A stretch of 64,000 nt of DNA from Myxococcales bacterium (GTDB lineage: Bacteria > Myxococcota_A > Bradymonadia > UBA7976 > UBA1532): assembly GCA_020633465.1 (NCBI GenBank), contig JACKDN010000005.1, positions 186,001-250,000 on the forward strand, read 5' to 3'. Both the position numbers and the translations under genes were made by a program. The notes under the pieces are model-generated. The model was not told the DNA's origin. It saw nothing but the letters and a program-made list of their open reading frames with translations, and did not search any database. Positions 8,701 through 15,878 of the stretch are shown one piece after another. Position 1 is the stretch's first letter; every line of letters starts with the position of its first letter.

Positions 8701-9874
8701 CCTCCTCGACGGTGATGCGCGCGTGCTGGCGCGACACCAGGGCGTCGAACAGGACGACGTCGTTGGCGTCCTCGCGGCCCACCATCGTCGCGCCCTGGCC
8801 GAGGAACACCACGCGCCCCGTGTGGGGGCCGGCGACGCAGCGCAGGCGCGGGCGCAGCGTCAGGTGCCGCGGCGGGGGCTCGGCGTCGTAGGCCAGATCG
8901 CTGTCGAGGACGACGGTGTCGCCCGGGCCCACGGTCGACCAGTCGGTGACCGCCGGCCCGCCGCCCTGCCGCTTGCGGGCCTCGGCGTAGGCCGACACCT
9001 GCGCGTGCAGGCCGGTGACGCCCTTGAGCGCCAGCGTCTCGTCCTGCGCGGCCGGCTTGCTGGGCTGGGGCGTCGCCGCGCGCTTCTCGGCGGCGCGGGC
9101 CGCCGCCTCGGCCACCAGGCGGCGGGCGTCGGCGTCCGACAGGCGCATCGTCTGGTCGAGGCCGGGCCCGGGGGGCGCGGCCGCCGCGGCCGGGGTCTGC
9201 GAGATGGTCGACAGCTCGCGGGTGAGCGCCTCGTCGGGCGCGCCGTAGGCCGCCTGCAGCGAGACGCCCCCCAGCTGCAGGATGCTGTCCTGCGCGACGA
9301 GCGCCTGGTGCTCGACGAAGGCGCCGTCGAGCAGGCAGTCCTGGCGACCCTCCTCGGCGGGCTGCAGGGCGTAGCCGTCCTCGCCGCGCACCAGGTAGGC
9401 GACCAGGCCCGCGACGCCCGGCAGGTGGACGGTGTGGCCGGGCTCGCCGCCCACCGTCGCCCACTCGCCCTCCACCTTGTAGCTGGCCCCGGCGCGGGGG
9501 CCGGCGACCACCAGCAGGTGCAGCGCGCCGTCGCCGGGGGCGGCCGGGCCCACCTCGGTGTCGGCCTGCAGCAGCGGGACGGTGGCCTCGAACGTGATGA
9601 CCATGCGGGTGTTGCCGAGGCGCAGCACGTCGCCGGGCGTCAGCACCTCCGGGGCATCGAGGCGGTGATCGTTGACGAAGGTGCCGTTGCTGCTGCCCAG
9701 ATCGGTGACCAGGAAGCCCGCGGGCACGCGCTCGACGACGCAGTGCTCCCAGCTGGCCTGCGGATCGTCGATGACCACCTCGCACTGCGGCGCGCGGCCG
9801 AGCGTGATCCAGCTGCCGGTGAGGCTGAGGGTCTGCCCCTGCTGGCGGCCGCTCTGGAAGACGAGCTCGATCAT
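5777..9874 (-). CDS. FHA - heptaheme cytochrome - ferredoxin - FAD/NAD(P) oxidoreductase fusion
   Basis: A single 1365-residue frame from an ATG that overlaps the upstream stop (ATGA). Domains in order: canonical FHA (about 1-95, with LGRAPQ and GSSNGTFVN); a degenerate FHA-like segment (about 118-205); an Ala-rich linker; two more FHA domains (about 345-435, with GR and SRQHA; about 460-540, with VGRN and DRQHFEI); TM helix 617-636 preceded by KK/R; seven CXXCH (Cys 672, 687, 710, 732, 789, 810, 825); TM helix 862-883 followed by Arg; a ferredoxin-like segment 905-962; and a thioredoxin-reductase-like flavoprotein with GSGPAG (about 1041) and a second GGGNSA nucleotide site. Topology fits FHA and flavin in the cytoplasm and hemes in the periplasm. 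Inferred reaction: NAD(P)H oxidation with electron transfer to periplasmic hemes, possibly gated by phosphothreonine binding. Direction and acceptor are inferred. Confidence 0.85.
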   Translation of the reverse strand: MIELVFQSGRQQGQTLSLTGSWITLGRAPQCEVVIDDPQASWEHCVVERVPAGFLVTDLGSSNGTFVNDHRLDAPEVLTPGDVLRLGNTRMVITFEATVPLLQADTEVGPAAPGDGALHLLVVAGPRAGASYKVEGEWATVGGEPGHTVHLPGVAGLVAYLVRGEDGYALQPAEEGRQDCLLDGAFVEHQALVAQDSILQLGGVSLQAAYGAPDEALTRELSTISQTPAAAAAPPGPGLDQTMRLSDADARRLVAEAAARAAEKRAATPQPSKPAAQDETLALKGVTGLHAQVSAYAEARKRQGGGPAVTDWSTVGPGDTVVLDSDLAYDAEPPPRHLTLRPRLRCVAGPHTGRVVFLGQGATMVGREDANDVVLFDALVSRQHARITVEEGRAWIEDLGGRNPLAINGAPPPEGPVGLRHGDLVSLGATVMEFGEAGVDPEKVDLTSTVALPQPRYVFDGQVLVQPVLTVGRNPDADLFLDHDDVDRQHFEIRHRYSVFHLVDTGERGVRVNGQRVVDHALRDGDEITFGGHRATVVLDGFSCALDLARPRPAVSQEAFALDLTSADPFQTMFRVALPKLPSDQRAMSDAPEAEKTPPRKKIRWVPPGDVQRAWRGPLLVLTGLLFAGCGVAWMATDDAGGRFVQQPVSAPHDSPAFADRAREALGRAPGCDSCHTAFAGVAIDNCNACHADHAPREAHVQAATVGADCRGCHVEHPEGEAPAQLLALDRCADCHADRHATLKKVTPGPFSLDAKPFAELGAARILGLRDAEGTDRLHRIHQAIEHRCVGCHANADQTAEIEAGAATSCLRCHGGVESLEAEPCTACHIEHGDERAAPPMVAAAAGAGPFGAAAAGGPTAGLGLAMLLFAPLFLVLGLHRVVADRARPDEDEAAVDPEPDTPKKLLHIDEDMCVGSRSCVDECPYHVLDIVVTKTGKKVAKVVNFESCNECNTCVEVCQPRALTRRLPGAPVPTVRRAFVDKNYMTSVRGMYLIGEAAGKPLVRNAINLGTRTIEHIRFDGVQAGAAAQAGLQMEVAIVGSGPAGLSAGVTAFERGLTAVVFEKGSEFAQTIRSFHLGKPVQNQPAEVERIGPLWIEDCVREDLLERWGDHLKKTPVDVRYREGVLKVEPLAGPDQPPAGFKITTSKGEYTALRVILAVGGGEPRPLGRVAGADLDKVRYTCLDPSSHDGEHVCVVGGGNSALEVAIGVAEANGGSNTVRLVYRRDNFAKASKKNVDKLTALVDAGRITLHLNTNPTAVTADAITLEVSAPKGDAKGDAKGDAKPGPQAKKVDPCGGAGGGSSFPAHGLGDGGTYPNHYVYCMLGKVAHTRWLEGLGVEFVDKPQGWSPGPSDDLSFLELSGQS

Positions 9875-12189
9875 CCCGCGCCCCCCGCGAAGGCGAGCAC
9901 CGTGACGACGTGGGCCACCACCAGGGCGAGCAGGGCGGCGCTGACGCCGACGTGCAGCCCCAGCCAGGTGCGCCGCACGCCGTACAGCGCGAGGCAGGCG
10001 GCGTAGTCGGTCAGGCGGACGTGATCGGCGGCCAGGCGCTCGAGCGCGCGCTGGGTGTCGGGGCCGAAGCCCGCGGCCTTGGGCTTCAGCCAGCCGCGGG
10101 CCGCGACGATGCGGGCGTCGTGGTCGTAGTGGGCGCCGAAGCGGGCGGCGAGGCTGCCCACCTGCTTGGGCAGCGCGCCGGCCACCGCGCGGGCGTCCTC
10201 GGGCAGGCCGGCGGCGAGATCGGCGACGCGCTCGCGCACCTGTCGCTGCGCCTTGCGCACGTCCTCTTCGACCTGGGCGTCGCCCTCGATGCGGGTGATG
10301 GTGCGCGGCATCCACTTGGCGAAGCCGACGCCGAACAGGCCGGTGATCACCTCGGCCAGCGTCAGCGCCACCAGCGTCGCGGTCAGCGTGCCGCCGGTGC
10401 GCCCGTTGCTGTGCAGGGCCACCAGCACCAGGGCCAGCAGACCCAGGTAGACGTGCACCCGGGCCCAGACGAGGAAGCTGCCCAGCTGCGTGGGCAGCAG
10501 CCGCCGCGCCGCGCCGCCCTCGGCCGGCGGCTTGCCCGGGAAGCGGTTCAGCCGCCGGCGCGCCGCCAGCATCACCGCGCCCAGCATCGCGGCCAGCGCC
10601 CCCCCACCCAGCGTCATGCCGGCGACGCTCCAGGGCGAGTAGGGCCGCGGGGCCTGCCACCACAGCCAGCCGAAGCCGGCGCCGATCAGCGCCACCACCA
10701 GCGGCACCAGCGCCTTCGACAGCTGCCGCCGCTTCTGGGCGTGGGTGTCACCGACCGCCCGCTGGCCGGTGGCCCCCAAGAGCTTGCGCAGCTCGGCGTA
10801 GTAGCTCGTGGGCTCGATGCGCAGGATGGCGCCGGTCGGGCAGTTGTGGACGCAGTTCGCCTCGCCGTAGCCCGCGCACAGGTTGCACTTGTTGGCGATC
10901 TGCGCGCGCTCGACGCCGTCCACCAGGCGGCCCGGCGTGGGCACCATGGTGATGTTGTCGTAGGGGCAGCGCTGGGCGCAGCTGGTGCAGCCGATGCAGA
11001 AGGGCTCGATCACCACCTCGCCGCTGGGCAGGCGGTGCACCGCGCCGGTGGGGCAGCCCACCATGCACTCGGGGTTGACGCAGTGGCGGCACGAGCCGGG
11101 GATCAGCACCGTCTCGTGATCGCTCTGTCGCCCCTCCTCGACGCGCCGCACCAGCTTCTTGCCGCGCCGGGTGACCCGCGCGTGGCCGTGGCGCGCCTGG
11201 CACGCCCGCACGCAGTTGCCGCAGCGGATGCAGGTGTTCAGGTTGATCGTCAGCAGCGACAGGCCTTCCTGGGCCCCCTCGGTCACCAGGCTGTGCACGA
11301 AGCCCAGCGACGTCTTGCTCAGATCCTCCGGCCCGCGGTCGACGACGTCCTTCTGAAAGCGGTCGAGCAGATCGCCGTAGAAGCGCTGCAGCGTCTCGAA
11401 CTCGCGCCGCGGCGTCTCGATCAGCTCCAGGTAGCCCATCGACACCAGATCGGCGGTGTGCTGCTGGCTGGTGGCCAGGCCGATGACGTCGCCCACGTTG
11501 AAGTAGGCCAGCACCGACTCGCGATCGTCGCGGCGCCGGGTCAGCTTGGCCACGCCGGACTTGACGAGGAATACGCGGTCGGCGGGATCGCCCTGCCGGA
11601 AGACCGCCCGCCCGCGCTCGTAGACGTGCATGCGGGCGGCGTGCACCAGGTGCTCGATGCCTTCGGCGCCCATGTCCGCCAGGAAGCGGTGGTTCTCGAC
11701 GAAGCGGCGGATGGCCCGCTGCTCGCTGAGCACCTCGAGGGCGGCCATCACCACCCCGTCGGTCACCATGTCCAGGCGCTCGACCCGGGTCTTCTCGAGC
11801 TCGATCAGGATGGCCGGCGTCGCGGCCTTCACCGTCGCCGAGCGCCGCCGGCGGCCCAGCATGGCGAACTCGCCGAAGTAGGTGCCGGGATCGCTCAGCG
11901 TGGCGAGATCGACGTGCTCGCCCTGATCGTTGGTGGCGCTGACCGCCACCGAGCCGCGCACCAGCACGAACATCGAGTGCCCGTACTCGCCCTGCCGGAC
12001 GATGTCCTCGCCGGCGACGTAGCGCCGCACCGGGGCCTGCTGGGCCAGCTCCTCGATGCGCTCGCGGGGCACCGGCGCCAGGAACGCGGCGCTGGCCAGC
12101 ACCTCGACGAGGTGACCCTGCGACAGGTCGACCGGCAGCGACCGCGTGAGGGTCAACCCCGGGATGCTGATCGTGGGTGCGTCGGCCAC
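9871..12189 (-). CDS. Dual cNMP-binding, polyferredoxin and di-heme cytochrome b membrane protein
   Basis: 772 residues from a GTG start. Two CRP-type cyclic-nucleotide-binding folds come first (about 40-150 and 165-275, with GEYGHSMFVLVRGS and YFGEFAMLG). Then follow four Cys clusters of the DMSO-reductase/NrfC iron-sulfur subunit type: C320-x2-C-x2-C-x3-C, C367-x2-C-x4-C-x3-CP, C398-x2-C-x2-C-x3-CP, and C435-x2-C-x7-C-x3-CP. The C-terminal third is membrane-embedded and has two helices each carrying H-x13-H (579/593 and 746/760), the spacing of bis-His heme b ligands in cytochrome b. Inferred role: quinol/quinone oxidoreductase passing electrons between heme b and iron-sulfur clusters under second-messenger control. 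It lies 9 bases after a nonaheme cytochrome gene and its stop overlaps the FHA fusion start. Confidence 0.85.
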   Translation of the reverse strand: MADAPTISIPGLTLTRSLPVDLSQGHLVEVLASAAFLAPVPRERIEELAQQAPVRRYVAGEDIVRQGEYGHSMFVLVRGSVAVSATNDQGEHVDLATLSDPGTYFGEFAMLGRRRRSATVKAATPAILIELEKTRVERLDMVTDGVVMAALEVLSEQRAIRRFVENHRFLADMGAEGIEHLVHAARMHVYERGRAVFRQGDPADRVFLVKSGVAKLTRRRDDRESVLAYFNVGDVIGLATSQQHTADLVSMGYLELIETPRREFETLQRFYGDLLDRFQKDVVDRGPEDLSKTSLGFVHSLVTEGAQEGLSLLTINLNTCIRCGNCVRACQARHGHARVTRRGKKLVRRVEEGRQSDHETVLIPGSCRHCVNPECMVGCPTGAVHRLPSGEVVIEPFCIGCTSCAQRCPYDNITMVPTPGRLVDGVERAQIANKCNLCAGYGEANCVHNCPTGAILRIEPTSYYAELRKLLGATGQRAVGDTHAQKRRQLSKALVPLVVALIGAGFGWLWWQAPRPYSPWSVAGMTLGGGALAAMLGAVMLAARRRLNRFPGKPPAEGGAARRLLPTQLGSFLVWARVHVYLGLLALVLVALHSNGRTGGTLTATLVALTLAEVITGLFGVGFAKWMPRTITRIEGDAQVEEDVRKAQRQVRERVADLAAGLPEDARAVAGALPKQVGSLAARFGAHYDHDARIVAARGWLKPKAAGFGPDTQRALERLAADHVRLTDYAACLALYGVRRTWLGLHVGVSAALLALVVAHVVTVLAFAGGAG

Positions 12190-12198
12190 CGCCCGCCC

Positions 12199-13113
12199 TC
12201 AGTGCCGCGGAGGCAGCGGCTGGCCGCTGTCCCAGTTGAACCGCACCACCCGCTTCGCGTGGCACTTGCTGCAGTTGGCGCTGGTCGAGAAGACGACCTT
12301 GTTGTTGCGCGGATCGCGCGTGCGCCCGTCGTGGCAGCCGCGGCACGACTCGCCCATGGTGCGGTTGCCGCGCAGCAGCTGAATCTCGCCGATCGCGTCG
12401 GACTTCACCGCCTGGGTGTGGCACTGCCCGCAGCTGAGGGGCCCCAGCTGGGCGGTGCGGATGTCGACCGTGTGCGTGCCGTGGTTGAAGTGCTTCACCA
12501 CCCGGCTGCCGTAATCGGGGATCCAGGGCCGGCAGCTGCCCAGCTCGCCCTGCGCGTTGTCGACGTGGCAGCCGTCGCAGGCGCTCATCGGCAGCGCGTG
12601 TCCGGCCTCGTCGTGGCACTTCGCGCACGCGGCGTGATCCGGCGGCCGCACCTCGACCCCCTCGGGATCGCGCACGTGGCAGCCGAGGCAGTCGCCCTTG
12701 CCGTCGCCCGCGCGCTCGGGCGTCAGGTGCTTCGCGTGGCTGAACTGGATGCAGTACACCTTGCCGCGGCGCCCCTGCGCCGGGAAGTCGCGCAGGGCGG
12801 TCATGCGGGCCCAGGGCTTGTTGTCCTGGTGGCACACCAGGCACAGCTGCGGCCCCTCGCCGGCGGTCGGCTTCTGGTAGAAGTCCGCGGCGTGGCAGCC
12901 CTCGGCGTCACACCCCGCGTGATCCTGCTGCCCGGGCCGCTCGCCGCTGGCCTGCACCCCGCCGGTGTGGCAGCCCGCGCAGGTGAGGGTCTTGCCCTGC
13001 GCCGCCGCGCGGTCCGCGTGCCGAGCGTGGTCGAAGGTCGCCGGCGCGTCCTGCGCCGCCGCCGAGCCCCCCCAGGCCCAGAGCCCCACCGCGATGATGC
13101 CCCCCCACCGCAC
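12199..13113 (-). CDS. Periplasmic nonaheme cytochrome c (paralogue 1)
   Basis: 304 residues, GTG start, with a Sec signal (MRWGGIIAVGLWAWGGSAAAQ). Eight CXXCH motifs (CAGCH to CSKCH) plus one CX4CH (CDAEGCH) at the second position. CX4CH is a known variant heme site in class III cytochromes. His residues in FDHARH, FSHAKH and FNHGTH contexts precede the heme sites and are good distal ligands, as in cytochrome c3/c7 families. It sits four bases after the stop of paralogue 2 and nine before the cNMP/FeS/cyt b gene. Likely role: soluble periplasmic electron carrier between the inner-membrane modules and the outer-membrane conduit. Confidence 0.87.
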   Translation of the reverse strand: MRWGGIIAVGLWAWGGSAAAQDAPATFDHARHADRAAAQGKTLTCAGCHTGGVQASGERPGQQDHAGCDAEGCHAADFYQKPTAGEGPQLCLVCHQDNKPWARMTALRDFPAQGRRGKVYCIQFSHAKHLTPERAGDGKGDCLGCHVRDPEGVEVRPPDHAACAKCHDEAGHALPMSACDGCHVDNAQGELGSCRPWIPDYGSRVVKHFNHGTHTVDIRTAQLGPLSCGQCHTQAVKSDAIGEIQLLRGNRTMGESCRGCHDGRTRDPRNNKVVFSTSANCSKCHAKRVVRFNWDSGQPLPPRH

Positions 13114-13117
13114 GCGC

Positions 13118-14071
13118 TCAGATCCTGCTTCCGCCCGGCGGTCCGCCGGGCTGGGAGGCCGGCATGTCGCCGGCGGGTGACGCGTCGGCGGCCGGCCCGT
13201 GACAGGTGGGGCAGCCGAAGCCGGTGACCTTGAAGGCGCGCTCCCCCGCGTGACAGGTCGCGCAGGCCGGCTTGCCCGGCCGGGCCGCCGCGTCGCCGAC
13301 GTCGACGGTGGCCATGTTGGCGTGGCAGGCCTCGCAGTCGAGCGTCTTGGCCGTCGAGCGGTCGAAGCGGGCCCAGCCCGTCTCGCCGGTCGGCGAGGCC
13401 AGCGGCGCCGCGGTCCGCACGTCCACGCGGTGCGTGCCGTGGTCGAACTTCGCGGCCACCCGCCAGCGATCCGCCGGCGAGGCCGCCGTCGCGGCCACCG
13501 TCGGCCCGCCGCCCAGCTGGTGGCAGCCGCCGCACGCCTGCATCGGCGGCTTGGCCAGCTGCTGGTGGCAGCTGCCGCACCAGCGGTGCTGGGGCGCCGG
13601 ATCGGCCATGCTGGGCGCCGGCCCCGCCTTGCCCGCCTGCGTCGGGTGGCAGGTCGCGCAGCCCTGCCCGAGCAGCTTGCCCCCCTCGGCGCGGCCCAGG
13701 TGGTTGGCGTGCGAGAAGGCCACCGCGAACTCGTCGCCGTTCAGCCGCCGCTGCACCGGGTTGTCGCCCCAGGGCTCGTTGCGGGTGTGGCAGGCGAAGC
13801 AGAAGGTGGAGTCGCGCTTGGCGAACTCCATCTTGTGGCAGGCCTCGTTGGCGCAGGGCTTGTGGTCGTCCCCGCCGGGGAAGGTCGGCCGCATGTCCGG
13901 GGTGATCTTGTGGCACACCTCGCAGTTGAGCGGCACGCCCAGCTTCGAGTGCACCGCGTGGTCGTAGCGCACCATCGGGCGCTCGGCCGCGGCGGCCCCC
14001 GCCCACAGCAGCGTCGCCACCGCGAGCGCCCACGCGGGCGTCCCCCTGTCAGCTCGTCGACGATCAGCCAC
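13118..14071 (-). CDS. Periplasmic nonaheme cytochrome c (paralogue 2)
   Basis: 317 residues. I chose the GTG at 14071 because a GGAGG lies six bases upstream and the product then begins with a short basic segment and a Sec signal (ALAVATLLWAGAAAAERP); longer in-frame extensions are Arg-rich and look non-coding. The gene overlaps the stop of paralogue 3 by eight bases. Eight CXXCH plus one CX4CH (CANEACH), the latter again second in order, as in paralogue 1. FSHANH, FDHGTH and YDHAVH supply likely distal His ligands. Paralogues 1 and 2 share the heme order and probably arose by tandem duplication. Soluble periplasmic electron carrier. Confidence 0.85.
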   Translation of the reverse strand: MADRRRADRGTPAWALAVATLLWAGAAAAERPMVRYDHAVHSKLGVPLNCEVCHKITPDMRPTFPGGDDHKPCANEACHKMEFAKRDSTFCFACHTRNEPWGDNPVQRRLNGDEFAVAFSHANHLGRAEGGKLLGQGCATCHPTQAGKAGPAPSMADPAPQHRWCGSCHQQLAKPPMQACGGCHQLGGGPTVAATAASPADRWRVAAKFDHGTHRVDVRTAAPLASPTGETGWARFDRSTAKTLDCEACHANMATVDVGDAAARPGKPACATCHAGERAFKVTGFGCPTCHGPAADASPAGDMPASQPGGPPGGSRI

Positions 14072-14855
14072 CCGTGGCCTCCGGCTGCACGTGACACCAC
14101 CCGCACTGGATGCCGGTGGTCGAGAACACCCCCTGGCCGTGATGGCAGCCCGCGCAGGCGTCCATCGGCGGCATCGGCACGACCTCACCGGGCGCCGTCG
14201 CGGCGTTGGTGTGGCACTTGCCGCACGCCGCCTCGCCCGCCTTGGCCTCGTGGCCCACGTGCGAGAACGCCCAGGCCACCCGGAACGGATCGTCTTTCGC
14301 CGAGGCCAGCGGATCGACGTCCCCCGCGCGACGCACGTGGCAGCCGTCGCAGGTGGCCATCGTCGGCTGCACGCGCTCGCCGTGGCAGATGCTCTCGCCA
14401 CAGGTGCCGTGGCCGACGACCGCCATCTCCGGGGACGGATCCTTGGTCGGCGTTTTGCGCGCCTCGGCGGTCAGCCCGTGGCACTGGGTGCAGCCGCGGT
14501 TGCCGTCGCGCAGGTGATCGCCGTGCCCGAAGCGGGCGAGCACGAAGTCGCTCTCGCCGCGCCGCCGGTGGGGCGGGAAGCGGAAGGCGTTGCCCTGGTG
14601 GCAGCTGTAGCACAGCGGCGGCGGGTTGCGGCCCGAGCCCGCCATCCGCGCGATGTCGTGGCACTTGCTGCAGGCGTAGTGGCCCATGCGCCCGCGCTGC
14701 GACCAATCGGAGGCGGCGGACATCCGGTGACACGACGCGCAGGGCTGCTGCGCGTGCTCCGCCGGCTGGCGGTGGTCGAACCGATCGGGGGCGGCACGCA
14801 CCGGGCCGATCAGGCCCAGCGCGCAGATCGTGAGGCAGGCGACGAGGTGACGCAT
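14064..14855 (-). CDS. Periplasmic nonaheme cytochrome c (paralogue 3)
   Basis: 263 residues from the ATG at 14855, behind a purine-rich AAGGGGGCG; a TTG 18 bases upstream is less likely. Signal peptide MRHLVACLTICALGLIGPVRA. Eight CXXCH and one CX4CH (CGESICH), here fifth in order, so the heme layout differs from paralogues 1 and 2. FGHGDH and FSHVGH contexts give distal His candidates. It is the first gene of the tightly packed cytochrome unit; the next gene upstream ends 126 bases away behind a GC hairpin, so a promoter probably lies in that gap, but I see no convincing -35/-10 pair there. Confidence 0.85.
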   Translation of the reverse strand: MRHLVACLTICALGLIGPVRAAPDRFDHRQPAEHAQQPCASCHRMSAASDWSQRGRMGHYACSKCHDIARMAGSGRNPPPLCYSCHQGNAFRFPPHRRRGESDFVLARFGHGDHLRDGNRGCTQCHGLTAEARKTPTKDPSPEMAVVGHGTCGESICHGERVQPTMATCDGCHVRRAGDVDPLASAKDDPFRVAWAFSHVGHEAKAGEAACGKCHTNAATAPGEVVPMPPMDACAGCHHGQGVFSTTGIQCGWCHVQPEATGG

Positions 14856-14962
14856 CGCCCCCTTGTCGCGCAACGACGGCCCGATGTCCAGCGGGTCGAC
14901 GGCGGCCCGTGGCCACCAGGGCTCACATTGCTGTCCGGCGTGGAGGGGACGGGCGGGGGTCG

Positions 14963-14980
14963 GCGGGGGCGCCGCCCCGC
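14963..14980 (-). terminator. GC hairpin after the small beta-barrel gene
   Basis: Perfect GCGGGG/CCCCGC arms with a six-base loop, directly after the stop codon of 14982-15875 on the transcribed strand. There is no U-tract, so it is at best a weak or factor-dependent terminator separating the protease unit from the cytochrome unit. Confidence 0.35.
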
Positions 14981-14981
14981 G

Positions 14982-15875
14982 TCAGTACTTGCCCGTCAGG
15001 GTGAAGACCAGCTCGGTCTCGTCGCGGTGCGTGAAGAAGACGTTGGCGATGCCGTCGCGCAGCACGTTGCCGCCGTGCTCGACGCTCACGGCCACCTGCA
15101 GCGCACGCATCGGGATGTAGAACACGTGGCCCTCCCAGTCGTACGACTGGAACCAGGGCGACTGATCGCTGGTGTCGGCGGTGTAGCCCTCGCGCGAGGG
15201 GTAGCGCCGCGCGTAGTAGCTGGCCGCCGAGGCGCCCACGCCGGCCACACCCCAGGTCTTCGACTCGAGCGCGACGTAGTCCACGCCCAGCCGCGCGCCG
15301 AAGTCCACCTGGGTGTTCAGCGGCGCGCCCGGCCCCGCCCGCTCGGCGTAGGCGTGGAAGCGGTAGCGGGCCTCGGGGATGGCGCTGACGCTCAGCCCCG
15401 GCAGCACCTCGAGATCGGCCAGCAGCCGATAACGGGGCGCCGCGTACAGGTCCTGGTTCTGGCTGGCGCGCGACGTGGGCAGGTAGACGCCCAGCTCGTG
15501 CACGAGCCCCAGCTTCAGCCCCGCGCCCAGCGCGACCGGCGTGCTGTAGCGCGCGCCGATCAGCGTGTCGCGCAGGTACAGCCCCGACTCGTCCGGCTCG
15601 GCCACGAAGCGCTGCAGCAGCCCGGTCTGGATGAACGCCGTCAGCCCGTCGAGCACCTCGCCGGACAGCGTCGCCACGTAGAACAGGTACTGGTCGTTCT
15701 CGGGATCCTCGTCGACGACGCCCAGCATCCGATACTGGACGTCGAGCCGGGCGCTGACCGGCAGCGCCTTGCCCTCGGCCTGATCGGTGACGTCGGCGGC
15801 GTCCTCCGTCGGCGGCTGTGCGTGGACCGCCGTCGTGGCGAGCACGACGGCGGCGGTGATGGCAAGCCCACGCAT
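14982..15875 (-). CDS. Small outer-membrane beta-barrel protein
   Basis: 297 residues, ATG start, signal peptide MRGLAITAAVVLATTAVHAQ. The mature part alternates strand-like segments (LDVQYRML, YLFYVATLS, GVYLPTS, VAVSVEHGG) and ends in VFTLTGKY with an aromatic C-terminal residue, as in many barrels inserted by the BAM complex. No heme motif. It follows the metalloprotease gene by three bases, so it belongs to the unit 14982-21577. Function unknown; it resembles proteins annotated as DUF/hypothetical outer-membrane proteins. A role in export or anchoring of the protease is possible but only inferred from position. Confidence 0.7.
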   Translation of the reverse strand: MRGLAITAAVVLATTAVHAQPPTEDAADVTDQAEGKALPVSARLDVQYRMLGVVDEDPENDQYLFYVATLSGEVLDGLTAFIQTGLLQRFVAEPDESGLYLRDTLIGARYSTPVALGAGLKLGLVHELGVYLPTSRASQNQDLYAAPRYRLLADLEVLPGLSVSAIPEARYRFHAYAERAGPGAPLNTQVDFGARLGVDYVALESKTWGVAGVGASAASYYARRYPSREGYTADTSDQSPWFQSYDWEGHVFYIPMRALQVAVSVEHGGNVLRDGIANVFFTHRDETELVFTLTGKY

Positions 15876-15878
15876 GGC

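Noticed and set aside
14856..14981. Sigma-54 promoter for the cytochrome unit
   Set aside because: A GGGCCG...TTGC-like sequence exists but the GG to GC spacing does not fit the -24/-12 rule.
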